DNA from: an uncultured Lachnospiraceae bacterium
GTDB taxonomy: Bacteria > Bacillota > Clostridia > Lachnospirales > Lachnospiraceae
DNA: 64,000 nucleotides
Assembly (NCBI GenBank): GCA_947625755.1
Contig: CANQPJ010000004.1
Location: 1-64,000 of the forward strand
Direction: 5' to 3'
A model generated the notes under the pieces. That model was not told the origin of the DNA and did no database searches. It was given only the letters and a program-made list of their open reading frames with translations. Of the stretch, positions 27,453 to 37,381 are shown piece after piece (position 1 is the first letter of the stretch; every line of letters begins with the position of its first letter). The position numbers and the translations under genes were made by a program.

Positions 27453-27467
27453 TTAGGAGGTAGACCC

Positions 27468-27653
27468 ATGGCTAGAACTGCTATGAAAGTAAAACAGCAA
27501 AGAAAAGCTAAGTTCTCTACACAGGCTTACAACCGTTGTAGAATCTGTGGTCGTCCACATGCTTATTTAAAGAAATACGGAATCTGCAGAATCTGCTTCC
27601 GTGAATTAGCATATAAAGGACAGATACCAGGTGTTAAAAAAGCAAGCTGGTAA
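27468..27653 (+). CDS. rpsZ: 30S ribosomal protein S14, zinc-binding type Z
   Basis: 61 residues, the short S14 form with two CxxC pairs ([20 protein letters not shown]) that bind zinc. Sits between rplE and rpsH as in most Firmicutes. RBS AGGAGG before ATG 27468. Confidence 0.98.
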   Translation: MARTAMKVKQQRKAKFSTQAYNRCRICGRPHAYLKKYGICRICFRELAYKGQIPGVKKASW

Positions 27654-27680
27654 GAGAAAATTTGAAGGAGGATATAAACT

Positions 27681-28082
27681 ATGACTATGAGTGATCCAAT
27701 CGCAGATATGCTTACAAGAATACGTAATGCAAATACTGCAAAACATGATACTGTAGATGTTCCTGCATCAAAGATGAAATTAGCTATTGCTGAAATTCTT
27801 TTAAATGAAGGATATATCGCAAAGTATGAAGTTTTAGAAGAAGGAAACTTCAAAACAATCAGAATCACATTAAAATATGGTGCCGACAAGAACGAAAAGG
27901 TTATCACAGGAATCAAGAAGATTTCCAAACCGGGACTTCGTGTTTATGCCGGCAAGGACGAACTGCCAAAAGTTCTTGGCGGAATCGGAACAGCAATCAT
28001 ATCAACCAACAAAGGTGTGATTACAGATAAAGAAGCTAGAAAAGCAAACGTAGGTGGAGAAGTTCTCGCATTCGTTTGGTAA
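27681..28082 (+). CDS. rpsH: 30S ribosomal protein S8
   Basis: 133 residues. 16S central-domain binder; in enterobacteria the repressor of the spc genes. [14 protein letters not shown] and the C-terminal GGEVLAFVW are typical. ATG 27681 lies 9 nt after AGGAGG and is preferred over ATG 27687. Confidence 0.97.
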   Translation: MTMSDPIADMLTRIRNANTAKHDTVDVPASKMKLAIAEILLNEGYIAKYEVLEEGNFKTIRITLKYGADKNEKVITGIKKISKPGLRVYAGKDELPKVLGGIGTAIISTNKGVITDKEARKANVGGEVLAFVW

Positions 28083-28113
28083 TAAGCAAATAAATTTTAG
28101 GAGGTAAGGCGAA

Positions 28114-28653
28114 ATGTCACGTATAGGAAGAATGCCTATCGCTATACCGGCAGGCGTTACTGTTGATATAGCAGAAAATAATAAAGTGACTGTCAAAGGT
28201 CCCAAAGGAGAACTGGAAAGAGTTCTGCCGGAGACTATGGACATTAAGAAAGACGGTGAGCAGATTACCGTTACAAGACCAAATGATTTAAAGAAAAATA
28301 AAGCATTGCATGGTCTTACAAGAACACTGATTAACAACATGGTTATAGGTGTTACAGAAGGTTATGAAAAGAAACTTGAAGTAAACGGTGTTGGTTACAG
28401 AGCACAGAAACAAGGTAAGAAATTAGTACTTTCACTTGGTTATTCACATCCTGTAGAAATGGAAGATCCTGAAGGTATCGAGACAGTTCTTGATGGACAG
28501 AATTTAATCATTGTAAAAGGTATTGATAAAGAAAAAGTAGGCCAGTATGCTGCAGAAATCAGAAGCAAGAGAGCACCTGAACCATATAAAGGTAAAGGTA
28601 TCAAGTATGATTATGAAGTTATCAGACGTAAAGTTGGTAAGACTGGTAAGTAA
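28114..28653 (+). CDS. rplF: 50S ribosomal protein L6
   Basis: 179 residues with the two tandem L6 repeats. Located by the factor-binding site. [19 protein letters not shown] and the C-terminal RKVGKTGK are diagnostic. RBS TAGGAGG before ATG 28114. Confidence 0.98.
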   Translation: MSRIGRMPIAIPAGVTVDIAENNKVTVKGPKGELERVLPETMDIKKDGEQITVTRPNDLKKNKALHGLTRTLINNMVIGVTEGYEKKLEVNGVGYRAQKQGKKLVLSLGYSHPVEMEDPEGIETVLDGQNLIIVKGIDKEKVGQYAAEIRSKRAPEPYKGKGIKYDYEVIRRKVGKTGK

Positions 28654-28669
28654 TAAAGGAGTGTAGAAA

Positions 28670-29038
28670 ATGGTTAGTAAAAAATCGAGAAGCGAAGTTC
28701 GCGTTAAGAAACATAACAGACTGCGTAATCATTTAAGTGGAACTACAGAATGTCCACGTTTAGCAGTTTTTAGAAGCAATAATCATATGTATGCTCAAAT
28801 TATTGACGATACAGTTGGAAAAACTCTTGTTGCAGCATCTACAGTAGAAGCTGATGCAAAGAAAGAGTTGGAAAAAACTAATAACGTTGATGCCGCAGCA
28901 TATGTTGGCAAAGTTATTGCAGAAAGAGCAGTAGAAAAAGGTATTAAGGAAGTTGTATTTGACAGAGGCGGCTTCATTTACCAAGGTAAAGTTCAGGCAT
29001 TAGCAGACGCAGCTAGAGAAGCTGGTTTGGAATTTTAG
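28670..29038 (+). CDS. rplR: 50S ribosomal protein L18
   Basis: 122 residues. Binds 5S rRNA with L5. An Arg/Lys-rich N-terminus ([20 protein letters not shown]) leads into [14 protein letters not shown] and the C-terminal [26 protein letters not shown] pattern. AAGGAG before ATG 28670. Confidence 0.97.
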   Translation: MVSKKSRSEVRVKKHNRLRNHLSGTTECPRLAVFRSNNHMYAQIIDDTVGKTLVAASTVEADAKKELEKTNNVDAAAYVGKVIAERAVEKGIKEVVFDRGGFIYQGKVQALADAAREAGLEF

Positions 29039-29054
29039 TTGAGGAGGTAACATA

Positions 29055-29564
29055 ATGAGACGTGAATTAATTGATGCAAGTCAGTTAGAATTAGAAGAGA
29101 CAGTAGTGTCAATCAAACGTGTTACCAAGGTAGTAAAGGGTGGACGTAATATGCGTTTCGCAGCTTTAGTAGTAGTTGGTGATAAACATGGACACGTTGG
29201 TGCAGGTTTAGGAAAAGCAGCTGAAATTCCTGAAGCAATTCGTAAAGGTAAAGAAGATGCTATGAAAAACCTGATTACTGTTCCGATGGATGAGAATCAT
29301 AGTATTCCATATGACATTATTGGAAAATTCGGAAGTGCACAGGTACTTTTAAAGAGAGCAAAAGAAGGTACTGGCGTTATCGCCGGAGGTCCTGCACGTA
29401 GTGTGGCAGAGCTTGCCGGTATAACAAATATCCGTACAAAGTCTTTAGGCTCAAAAAACAAGCAGAACGTAGTTCTTGCTACAATTGAAGGATTAGCTGC
29501 ATTAAAGACTCCGGAAGAAGTAGCTACACTTCGCGGTAAAACTGTAGAAGAGATTTTAGGCTAG
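29055..29564 (+). CDS. rpsE: 30S ribosomal protein S5
   Basis: 169 residues. Controls decoding accuracy and mRNA unwinding. S5 signature region [21 protein letters not shown] followed by [13 protein letters not shown], with the C-terminal TRKSLGSKN-like [25 protein letters not shown] before ATG 29055. Confidence 0.98.
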   Translation: MRRELIDASQLELEETVVSIKRVTKVVKGGRNMRFAALVVVGDKHGHVGAGLGKAAEIPEAIRKGKEDAMKNLITVPMDENHSIPYDIIGKFGSAQVLLKRAKEGTGVIAGGPARSVAELAGITNIRTKSLGSKNKQNVVLATIEGLAALKTPEEVATLRGKTVEEILG

Positions 29565-29581
29565 TAAAGGAGGTAATTAAG

Positions 29582-29764
29582 ATGGCAGATAAATTAAAAA
29601 TTACTTTAGTAAAATCAACAATTGGAGCAGTTCCAAAAAATAAAAAGACTGCTGAAGCTTTGGGACTTACAAAGCTGAACAAGACAGTCGAAATGCCTGA
29701 TAATCCTGCAGTCAGAGGAATGATTCAGAGAGTCAGACATTTAGTTAAAGTTGAAGAGATTTAA
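29582..29764 (+). CDS. rpmD: 50S ribosomal protein L30
   Basis: 60 residues, the short bacterial form. KITLVKSTIGAVPKNKKTAEALGL and MIQRVRHLVKVEEI are typical. RBS AAAGGAGG before ATG 29582. Confidence 0.97.
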   Translation: MADKLKITLVKSTIGAVPKNKKTAEALGLTKLNKTVEMPDNPAVRGMIQRVRHLVKVEEI

Positions 29765-29786
29765 TTATAGATAAGGAGGTGCGACA

Positions 29787-30227
29787 ATGGATTTATCAAA
29801 TTTAAAGCCTGCAGAAGGTTCAAAACACAGTGATAATTTCAGAAGAGGCCGTGGACATGGTTCAGGAAATGGAAAGACAGCCGGCAAAGGTCACAAGGGA
29901 CAGAAAGCCCGTTCAGGAAGTCCAAGACCGGGTTTTGAAGGCGGTCAGATGCCATTATACAGAAGAATTCCTAAAAGAGGCTTCACAAATATTAATACAA
30001 AAGATATTGTTGGTATCAATGTTGCTGCATTAGAAAGATTTGATAATGATGCAGTTGTTACAGTTGAGACACTACTTGAAACAGGTGTGATTAAAAATGC
30101 CCGTGACGGCGTTAAGATTCTTGGTAACGGTGAATTAACGAAAAAGCTTACAGTAAAAGTAAATGCTTTTAGTGAAGGAGCTAAAGCGAAAATCGAAGCG
30201 GCAGGCGGAACTTGTGAGGTGATCTAA
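29787..30227 (+). CDS. rplO: 50S ribosomal protein L15
   Basis: 146 residues. A Gly/Arg-rich extended N-terminus ([20 protein letters not shown]) threads through 23S rRNA, followed by [18 protein letters not shown]. Its last codons contain the GAGGTG used by secY, which starts 2 nt after its stop. Confidence 0.97.
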   Translation: MDLSNLKPAEGSKHSDNFRRGRGHGSGNGKTAGKGHKGQKARSGSPRPGFEGGQMPLYRRIPKRGFTNINTKDIVGINVAALERFDNDAVVTVETLLETGVIKNARDGVKILGNGELTKKLTVKVNAFSEGAKAKIEAAGGTCEVI

Positions 30228-30228
30228 T

Positions 30229-31569
30229 ATGCTGGAGACCTTAAAAAAAGCATTGAAAATTAAAGAAATAAGAAAAAGATTATTATACACATTGCTAATG
30301 TTAGTCGTTGTAAGACTCGGCTGCCAGATTCCTATCCCATTTATTAATGGGCAGGCAATCGCTGAAATCATGGGAAACTTTGCAAATGAAAACTTTAGTT
30401 TCTTTTCAGCAATTACAGGTGGTTCAATGGAAAAGATGTCAATTTTTGCTCTTAACATTACACCATACATTACGGCATCCATTATTATGCAGCTGTTGAC
30501 GATTGCAATACCAAAGTTAGATGAGCTTCATAAAGATGGTGAAGAAGGCAGAAAAAAAATTGCCGAGATTACCCGTTATTTAACAGTAGGTCTTGCGTTG
30601 ATTGAATCCACTGCAATGATTATTGGATTTGGTCATCAGGGTATCTTTGATACAGAAACAGTAAAATATGCAACAATGCATGACATTAGAAAATGGGGCG
30701 TTATCGTAACCGGTATATTAGCTATGACAGCCGGTTCAGCGGTTCTTATGTGGATTGGTGAGCAGATTACTGAAAAGGGCGTAGGTAATGGTATTTCTAT
30801 CGTACTTACAATCAATATTATTTCAGGTATGCCAAGCGATATTGCAAACTTATTTAAGAACTTTGTTCTGAAAGAGGGTATGTCAATCGGTGGCAGAGGA
30901 CTTGCGGCACTGATTATTATCGGTGTAATAATCGGCATTATTGTGTTGGTAGTAATCCTTCAGGATGCAACCAGAAAGATTGCAGTACAGATGTCACAAA
31001 AGGTACAGGGCAGAAGACAGATAGGCGGACAGCAGTCAAATATTCCATTAAAGGTTAATACAGCTGGTGTTATTCCTATTATCTTTGCTTCATCATTATT
31101 GCAGTTCCCTGTAGTAATTGCTTCATTCTTTGGAAAAGCTCCGGAATGGACAAATTATTTAAGCCAGTCACACTGGTGCAATCCGGCACAGCCAAAATAT
31201 TCAATTGGTTTTGTAGTATATCTGTTATTAATTATATTCTTTGCATATTTCTATACATCGATTACATTTAATCCACGTGAGGTGGCAAAGAATCTGAATG
31301 ATAGAGGAGGATTTATTCCTGGTATCAGAAGTGGTAAACCAACAGTAGAATATTTATCAAAGATTTTAAATTATATTATTTTAATTGGTGCAATAGGACT
31401 TATTATTGTTGCTACGATTCCAATCTTTGCATCCGGTGTATTTGGTGCAAATGTTGGATTTGGCGGAACGTCTATTATCATTATTGTAGGTGTTATTATT
31501 GAAACACTTCAGACAATTAAGTCCATGGCGACTGAAAGAAGTTACAGCAGAATTAAAGGAATATTCTAA
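30229..31569 (+). CDS. secY: Protein translocase subunit SecY
   Basis: 446 residues, ten membrane helices. The channel of the Sec translocon in the plasma membrane. Early RLLYTLLMLVVVRLGCQIPIPFING, the cytoplasmic loop region GIGNGIS-type (GVGNGISIVLTINI) and the ribosome-contact loops QVQGRRQIGGQQSNIP-like and GFIPGIRSGKPTVEYL are present. Start 2 nt after rplO, with GAGGTG inside the rplO end, implying coupled translation. Confidence 0.97.
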   Translation: MLETLKKALKIKEIRKRLLYTLLMLVVVRLGCQIPIPFINGQAIAEIMGNFANENFSFFSAITGGSMEKMSIFALNITPYITASIIMQLLTIAIPKLDELHKDGEEGRKKIAEITRYLTVGLALIESTAMIIGFGHQGIFDTETVKYATMHDIRKWGVIVTGILAMTAGSAVLMWIGEQITEKGVGNGISIVLTINIISGMPSDIANLFKNFVLKEGMSIGGRGLAALIIIGVIIGIIVLVVILQDATRKIAVQMSQKVQGRRQIGGQQSNIPLKVNTAGVIPIIFASSLLQFPVVIASFFGKAPEWTNYLSQSHWCNPAQPKYSIGFVVYLLLIIFFAYFYTSITFNPREVAKNLNDRGGFIPGIRSGKPTVEYLSKILNYIILIGAIGLIIVATIPIFASGVFGANVGFGGTSIIIIVGVIIETLQTIKSMATERSYSRIKGIF

Positions 31570-31574
31570 AGATT

Positions 31575-31608
31575 GTTTTTAGGGGACAGTTATACTGCCC
31601 CCTAAAAC
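31575..31608 (+). other. Hairpin in the secY-adk gap
   Basis: TTTTAGGGG and CCCCTAAAA pair around a 15-nt loop, without a T tract. It may be an RNA-processing or attenuation site separating secY from adk. Confidence 0.45.
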
Positions 31609-31658
31609 TACTATGTAATATATATAAAATAAAACGACCTGATGGTTATTTGATTTGA

Positions 31659-32336
<678 letters not shown>

Positions 32337-32339
32337 ATT

Positions 32340-33089
32340 ATGCCGGTAACAATTAAGTCAGAAAGGGAAATTAATTTAATGCGTGAGGCAGGAAAGATTC
32401 TTGCCAAAGTTCACGAAGAACTTGCAGAAGCAGTGGAAGCCGGTATGTCATCTTATGAGATTGACAAGATGTGCGAGAAAATCATAAGAGGCTATGATTG
32501 TATTCCGTCCTTTCTCGGATATGATGGTTATCCGGGAAGTGTATGTATTTCGATTAATGACGAGGTGGTACACGGACTCCCAAGCAAGGATAAAATAATT
32601 CAGGATGGCGATATTGTCAGTCTGGATATAGGAGTTATATGGAAAGGCTATCAGTCTGATGCTGCCAGAACGATTGCTATCGGAGAGATAAGTAAAGAGG
32701 CACAGCAATTAATTGATGTAACAAAGCAAAGTTTCTTTGAAGGTATTAAATTTGCAAAAGAAGGAAATCATCTCTATGATATATCAGCGGCAATCGGGGA
32801 TTACGCAGAAAAGTTTGGATATGGTGTAGTCCGCGAGCTGGTCGGTCATGGAATAGGAACAGAGATGCATGAAGATCCCCAGATTCCAAACTTCAGGCAA
32901 AAGAGAAGAGGAATGAGATTACAGGCAGGAATGACATTAGCAATTGAACCGATGATTAATATGGGTAGACCTGATGTAGCATGGACTGACGATAATTGGA
33001 CAGTAGTAACAGATGACGGTTCATTATCAGCACATTATGAGAATACAATCCTGATAACAAAAGGTGAACCGGAAATCTTATCACTCTAA
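32340..33089 (+). CDS. map: Methionine aminopeptidase type I
   Basis: 249 residues. Removes the N-terminal Met of new proteins. Metal ligands of the pita-bread fold are seen: VSLDIGVIWKGYQSDAARTI (Asp, Asp), GHGIGTEMHEDP (His), and LAIEPMINMG (Glu), with a final Glu in SAHYENTILIT. GGGAG precedes ATG 32340, next to the adk stop. Confidence 0.97.
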   Translation: MPVTIKSEREINLMREAGKILAKVHEELAEAVEAGMSSYEIDKMCEKIIRGYDCIPSFLGYDGYPGSVCISINDEVVHGLPSKDKIIQDGDIVSLDIGVIWKGYQSDAARTIAIGEISKEAQQLIDVTKQSFFEGIKFAKEGNHLYDISAAIGDYAEKFGYGVVRELVGHGIGTEMHEDPQIPNFRQKRRGMRLQAGMTLAIEPMINMGRPDVAWTDDNWTVVTDDGSLSAHYENTILITKGEPEILSL

Positions 33090-33148
33090 ATAGTTCATAA
33101 TCAATAGATTTTAAAAATTGATTATATATAATAGGAGGAAAATAAATC

Positions 33149-33367
33149 ATGTCAAAGGCAGATGTAATTGAAATAGAAGGAAAAGTTGTAGAAAAGTTAC
33201 CAAACGCTATGTTTAGAGTAGAACTTGAAAACGGTCATATTGTGCTTGCCCATATTAGTGGAAAGCTCCGTATGAACTATATCAAGATTCTTCCGGGGGA
33301 TACAGTAACGATAGAAATGTCACCATACGACCTGTCCAAAGGTCGAATCATATGGCGTGATAAATAA
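33149..33367 (+). CDS. infA: Translation initiation factor IF-1
   Basis: 72 residues, OB fold. Occupies the A site during initiation. [20 protein letters not shown] and [23 protein letters not shown] fit the family exactly. RBS TAGGAGG before ATG 33149. The usual tight link to rpmJ is broken here by about 376 nt of hairpin and repeats. Confidence 0.98.
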   Translation: MSKADVIEIEGKVVEKLPNAMFRVELENGHIVLAHISGKLRMNYIKILPGDTVTIEMSPYDLSKGRIIWRDK

Positions 33368-33374
33368 GCAACGC

Positions 33375-33439
33375 ATTTATAAAAAGAAATATATTTTTCG
33401 TATGCTTGCATACAAAAAAATATATTTCTTTTTATAAAT
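33375..33439. terminator. 30-bp hairpin after infA
   Basis: A stem of about 30 bp (left arm 33375-33404, right arm 33409-33439) with one mismatch and one bulge, a CTTG loop, and runs of A and T inside the stem. It starts 8 nt after the infA stop. It could terminate or attenuate transcription on either strand. Confidence 0.65.
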
Positions 33440-33441
33440 AT

Positions 33442-33657
33442 GGTGCGCGTAAGCGCACCGAGAAGAAGCAAAGCGGATTCGAGGTGGCGTTGCGCAAGAA
33501 ATGTAGAAGATTTGCAAACATATGGTGCGCGTAAGCGCACCGAGAAGAAGCGGAGCGGATTCGAGGTGGCGTTGCGCAAGAAATGTAGAAGATTTGCAAA
33601 CATATGGTGCGCGTAAGCGCACCGAGAAGAAGCGGAGCGGATTCGAGGTGGCGTTGC
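33442..33657. repeat. 82-bp direct repeats, 2.6 copies, in the infA-rpmJ gap
   Basis: Units start at 33442, 33524 and 33606 (82-bp steps); the third is cut at about 52 nt. Each begins with a perfect hairpin GGTGCGC-GTAA-GCGCACC. Copies are almost identical; the first differs at AAAGCGG versus GGAGCGG. GC content is visibly higher than in the surroundings. Open frames crossing the units are by-products, since 82 is not a multiple of three. Confidence 0.88.
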
Positions 33658-33743
33658 AAAAATTTATTAAAAAAGTTCTTGTAATAATTTTCTATTTATG
33701 TTAATATTGTACTCGGACTTTTTTGTGAAAGGAGGAGTTTACT

Positions 33744-33857
33744 GTGAAAGTTAGATCATCAGTTAAACCAATTTGCGAAAAATGCAAAGTCATTAAAAGA
33801 AAAGGAATCGTAAGAGTTATCTGCGAGAATCCAAAGCACAAACAGCGTCAGGGCTAA
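33744..33857 (+). CDS. rpmJ: 50S ribosomal protein L36
   Basis: 37 residues, GTG start with AAAGGAGGAG 7 nt upstream. The zinc-ribbon pattern of L36 is complete ([17 protein letters not shown], then [11 protein letters not shown]). Too short for standard ORF cut-offs but unmistakable. It precedes the rpsM leader. Confidence 0.97.
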   Translation: MKVRSSVKPICEKCKVIKRKGIVRVICENPKHKQRQG

Positions 33858-34164
33858 TATGTTTTGATTTAAAGTGAATGATGTTTATTATTCACTTGTT
33901 TGTGTGTCTGTAGTTATTTATTAACTACTATGAACATGCGGCTGCAGTAACTCTAGTGTTACATTATATCTGGTGTAATAGAGAGTTACTATTAAATATG
34001 AGGGAGATATACCCCGTGCATTAATAAGTAATTTAATTGCTGAACTTATTAATGAATAGAAACTTTAAACTATGAATTTTTGGATGCGTACAACATTTCA
34101 GACGTGGAAACACGGGCTACGTTATTTGATGATTCATACAAATTAACTAATGGAGGTTATACAC
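33858..34164 (+). promoter_or_regulatory. Structured leader upstream of rpsM (alpha operon)
   Basis: A 307-nt gene-free stretch with at least three hairpins: TAGTTA-TTTAT-TAACTA (33911-33927), AGTAACTCT with AGAGTTACT (33946-33990), and CATTAATAAGT with ACTTATTAATG (34019-34054). The rpsM RBS follows. In other bacteria the alpha operon is repressed by S4, whose gene rpsD is third here, so this is a candidate S4-binding leader (inference). Confidence 0.55.
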
Positions 34165-34533
34165 ATGGCTCGTATTTCAGGTGTTGATTTACCAAGGGAA
34201 AAGAGAGTTGAGGCTGGCTTGACTTATATTTATGGAATCGGTATTTCAAGTTCTAAGAGAATTTTAGCGGAAGCTGGTGTAAATCCTGATACAAGATGTA
34301 AGGATTTAACTGACGATGAAGTTAAAAAGATTAGTAATGTTATTGATTCAAGCCAGATAGTTGAAGGTGATTTAAGAAGAGAGATTGCTTTAAACATTAA
34401 AAGACTGCAGGAAATCGGATGCTATAGAGGCATTCGTCATAGACGTGGACTTCCTGTTCGTGGTCAGAATACAAAGAACAATGCCAGAACAAGAAAAGGT
34501 CCAAAGAGAACTGTAGCAAACAAGAAAAAATAG
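34165..34533 (+). CDS. rpsM: 30S ribosomal protein S13
   Basis: 122 residues. Head protein contacting the 50S and P-site t[29 protein letters not shown] and [25 protein letters not shown] are diagnostic. ATG 34165 has GGAGG 8 nt upstream; an ATG at 34150 is excluded because that RBS lies inside it. Confidence 0.98.
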   Translation: MARISGVDLPREKRVEAGLTYIYGIGISSSKRILAEAGVNPDTRCKDLTDDEVKKISNVIDSSQIVEGDLRREIALNIKRLQEIGCYRGIRHRRGLPVRGQNTKNNARTRKGPKRTVANKKK

Positions 34534-34563
34534 TAGAAACCCATAAGGGAGGTTAGTTTAGAA

Positions 34564-34959
34564 ATGGCTAAAAAAGTTACAAAGAAAGTGACAAAGAAGC
34601 GTGTCAAGAAAAACGTTGAACACGGACAGGCACATATCCAGGCATCATTTAATAATACAATTGTCACATTGACAGATGCTGAAGGAAATGCTTTATCATG
34701 GGCAAGTGCTGGCGGTCTAGGATTTAGAGGTTCAAAGAAATCTACTCCTTATGCAGCTCAAATGGCAGCAGAAACTGCAACAAAAGCAGCTTTAGTTCAT
34801 GGTTTAAAATCAGTAGATGTTATGGTTAAGGGTCCAGGATCAGGCAGAGAGGCAGCTATTCGTGCCCTTGCTACATGTGGTCTTGAAGTTACATCAATTA
34901 AGGACGTAACTCCGGTACCTCATAATGGATGCCGCCCACCAAAGCGTAGAAGAGTCTAA
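34564..34959 (+). CDS. rpsK: 30S ribosomal protein S11
   Basis: 131 residues. Platform protein near the mRNA exit. A Lys-rich N-terminus is followed by [29 protein letters not shown] and the C-terminal [25 protein letters not shown] before ATG 34564. Confidence 0.98.
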   Translation: MAKKVTKKVTKKRVKKNVEHGQAHIQASFNNTIVTLTDAEGNALSWASAGGLGFRGSKKSTPYAAQMAAETATKAALVHGLKSVDVMVKGPGSGREAAIRALATCGLEVTSIKDVTPVPHNGCRPPKRRRV

Positions 34960-34976
34960 TTTAGGAGGGAATAGAA

Positions 34977-35570
34977 ATGGCAGTAAATAGAGTTCCTGTT
35001 CTTAAAAGATGTAGATCACTTGGTTTAGATCCAATTTATTTAGGAATAGACAAGAAATCAAATAGAAATTTAAACAGATCTAATAGAAAGATGAGTGAAT
35101 ATGGTCTTCAGCTTAGAGAAAAGCAGAAAGCAAAATTCATTTATGGCGTATTAGAGAAACCTTTTAGAAATTACTATAAAAAGGCACAGAAGAAACCTGG
35201 TCAGACAGGTGAAAATCTTATGATTATGTTGGAGAGCAGACTTGATAATGTAGTATTCCGTATGGGATTTGCAAGAACAAGAAAAGAAGCCAGACAAATC
35301 GTAGATCATAAACATGTTTTGGTAAATGGTAAGCAGGTAAACATTCCTTCATACCTTATCAAAGTAGGAGATGTTATTGAAATTAAGGAGAACTGCAAAG
35401 GTTCACAGAGATATAAAGATATTATCGAAGTGACTGGTGGAAGAACAGTCCCGGCATGGGTTGAAGTAGACCAGGATAATCTCAAAGGTGAAATCAAAGA
35501 ACTTCCAAAGAGAGAAGAAATTGATGTACCTGTAGATGAAATGCTTATTGTCGAGTTATATTCTAAGTAA
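34977..35570 (+). CDS. rpsD: 30S ribosomal protein S4
   Basis: 197 residues. Primary 16S binder with an S4 RNA-binding domain (RLDNVVFRMGFARTRKEARQIVDHKHVLVNG). The N-terminus (VPVLKRCRSLGLDPI) lacks the zinc-cysteine cluster of some S4 forms. Its place in the alpha operon fits a role as autoregulator of the leader at 33858. Confidence 0.97.
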   Translation: MAVNRVPVLKRCRSLGLDPIYLGIDKKSNRNLNRSNRKMSEYGLQLREKQKAKFIYGVLEKPFRNYYKKAQKKPGQTGENLMIMLESRLDNVVFRMGFARTRKEARQIVDHKHVLVNGKQVNIPSYLIKVGDVIEIKENCKGSQRYKDIIEVTGGRTVPAWVEVDQDNLKGEIKELPKREEIDVPVDEMLIVELYSK

Positions 35571-35636
35571 GATTTATTACTTATGTATATTGTTCCCAGT
35601 AAGTTTAAGCAATTCCCAATAAAGGAGGGGCTATTA

Positions 35637-36596
35637 GTGTTCGATTTTGAGAAACCAAATATTTTAGTAGAAAAATCAGATGATGGAAGATATGGTAAGT
35701 TTGTAGTAGAACCATTAGAAAGAGGTTACGGTACAACACTTGGAAATGCATTAAGAAGAATTATGCTTTCATCTTTACCGGGCTCTGCAGTAAGTCAGAT
35801 TAAGATTGACGGAGTTCTGCATGAATTCAGTTCTGTTCCCGGTGTAAAAGAAGATGTAACAGAGATTGTTTTAAATATCAAACAGCTCGAAATTAAAAAT
35901 AACAGTACAACAGATGAACCGAAAATTGCTCATATTGATGTTACTGGAGACCAGGTAGTTACAGCAGCTGATATTCAAACAGATTCTGAGATAGAAATTT
36001 TAAACCCGGATTTGGTTATTGCAACACTTAACGGTGGTGCTGATAGCAAGCTTAGTATGGAATTAATCATTACTAAGGGAAGAGGTTATGTAAGTTCGGA
36101 TAAGAACAAAAATGACAGCCTGCCAATTGGTGTTATCGCTGTTGATTCCATTTACACACCGGTAGAGAGAGTTAATATGGCAGTAGAGAACACTCGTGTA
36201 GGTCAGGTTACAGACTTTGATAAACTTACGTTAGATGTATATACAAACGGTACATTAGACACTGATGAAGCTGTAAGTTTAGCATCAAAAGTTCTTTGTG
36301 AACACTTGAAATTATTCATTGACCTTTCGGAAACTTCAAAAGATATTGAAGTGATTGCCGAACCGGTTGATGATGAAATTGACAAAGTATTGGAAATGAA
36401 CATTGATGAATTAGAGCTATCAGTTCGTTCATATAATTGTTTGAAGAGAGCAGGTATCAATACAGTTGAGGAATTAGTAAACAAGACTTCAGATGATATG
36501 ATGAAGGTTAGAAATCTTGGTCGTAAGTCATTGGAAGAGGTACTTGCTAAATTAAAAGAACTCGGCCTTGGATTGAAACCAAGCGACGAAAACTAA
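35637..36596 (+). CDS. rpoA: DNA-directed RNA polymerase subunit alpha
   Basis: 319 residues. N-terminal dimer domain ([26 protein letters not shown]) and C-terminal UP-element/activator-binding domain ([37 protein letters not shown]). GTG 35637 is the start because AAAGGAGGGG lies 6 nt upstream and it gives the usual MFDFEKPN; an ATG at 35583 would add 18 residues over the RBS. rplQ follows. Confidence 0.97.
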   Translation: MFDFEKPNILVEKSDDGRYGKFVVEPLERGYGTTLGNALRRIMLSSLPGSAVSQIKIDGVLHEFSSVPGVKEDVTEIVLNIKQLEIKNNSTTDEPKIAHIDVTGDQVVTAADIQTDSEIEILNPDLVIATLNGGADSKLSMELIITKGRGYVSSDKNKNDSLPIGVIAVDSIYTPVERVNMAVENTRVGQVTDFDKLTLDVYTNGTLDTDEAVSLASKVLCEHLKLFIDLSETSKDIEVIAEPVDDEIDKVLEMNIDELELSVRSYNCLKRAGINTVEELVNKTSDDMMKVRNLGRKSLEEVLAKLKELGLGLKPSDEN

Positions 36597-36687
36597 AGGT
36601 GCGAAATGCACTAGCATTTTGTAAAATTGCACCGACGTTTTGCCATCGGATCTATACCGGAGGCAATACAAAACAGGAGGTAAGAAA

Positions 36688-37215
36688 ATGGCAGGTTATA
36701 GAAAACTTGGAAGAACTTCAAGTCAGAGAAAAGCTTTAATTAGAGGTCAGGTTACTAGTCTTTTAAATAATGGCAAGATTGTTACTACTGAAGCAAGAGC
36801 GAAAGAAGTCAGCAAAGTTGCAGAAGGATTGATTGCATTGGCAGTTAAAGAAAAAGATAACTTTGATGAAGTTGAAGTAACAGCAAAAGTTGCCCGTAAA
36901 GATAAAGATGGTAAGAGAGTGAAAGAAGTTGTTGACGGCAAAAAAGTAACAGTTTTTGATGAAGTAAAGAAAACCATCAAAAAAGACCAGCCTTCAAGAC
37001 TTCACGCCAGACGTCAGATAAACAAGGTTCTTTACACAGTTACTGAAAACAGCACTGGAAAGAAGAAAGATGTAAAGAAAGTTGATTTGACAAATAAGTT
37101 ATTTGACGAAATTGCTCCAAAGTATGTAGACCGTAAAGGTGGTTATACAAGAATCGTAAAGATTGGCCAGCGTAAAGGTGATGCTGCTATGGAAGTATTA
37201 ATTGAACTTGTATAA
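36688..37215 (+). CDS. rplQ: 50S ribosomal protein L17, long form
   Basis: 175 residues, against roughly 115-130 in most bacteria. The N-terminal GYRKLGRTSSQRKALIRGQVTSLL and the C-terminal GGYTRIVKIGQRKGDAAMEVLIELV are standard. Between them lies an insert of about 50 mostly charged residues (KDKDGKRVKEVVDGKKV, TENSTGKKKDVKKVDLTNKL). ATG 36688 has CAGGAGG upstream. Last gene of the alpha operon, ended by a strong terminator. Confidence 0.95.
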   Translation: MAGYRKLGRTSSQRKALIRGQVTSLLNNGKIVTTEARAKEVSKVAEGLIALAVKEKDNFDEVEVTAKVARKDKDGKRVKEVVDGKKVTVFDEVKKTIKKDQPSRLHARRQINKVLYTVTENSTGKKKDVKKVDLTNKLFDEIAPKYVDRKGGYTRIVKIGQRKGDAAMEVLIELV

Positions 37216-37233
37216 GATATAAAGTTTACAATA

Positions 37234-37272
37234 AAAATGAAACCCTGTAACAATACAGGGTTTCATTTTTTT
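37234..37272 (+). terminator. Terminator of the ribosomal alpha operon
   Basis: A 14-bp stem (AATGAAACCCTGTA / TACAGGGTTTCATT) with loop ACAA, then seven T. Confidence 0.95.
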
Positions 37273-37306
37273 GCTCTTTTGTAATGCATAAACAGGTATC
37301 TATTTC

Positions 37307-37334
37307 TTGACCTTGGTTCTACATGTTGTATAAT
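37307..37334 (+). promoter_or_regulatory. Promoter of the serine acetyltransferase gene
   Basis: TTGACC (37307-37312), a 16-nt spacer and TATAAT (37329-37334). No ATTCCTA-N9 dyad is seen here, unlike at cysK. Confidence 0.7.
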
Positions 37335-37381
37335 ATCTCTATAATAAATATATGGAAAAATATAAAAAGAAAGGCAGTTTT

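Noticed and set aside
33277-33704. Overlapping repetitive frames in the infA-rpmJ gap
   Set aside because: They come from the 82-bp repeats and the long hairpin; no start signal, and frames differ between copies.
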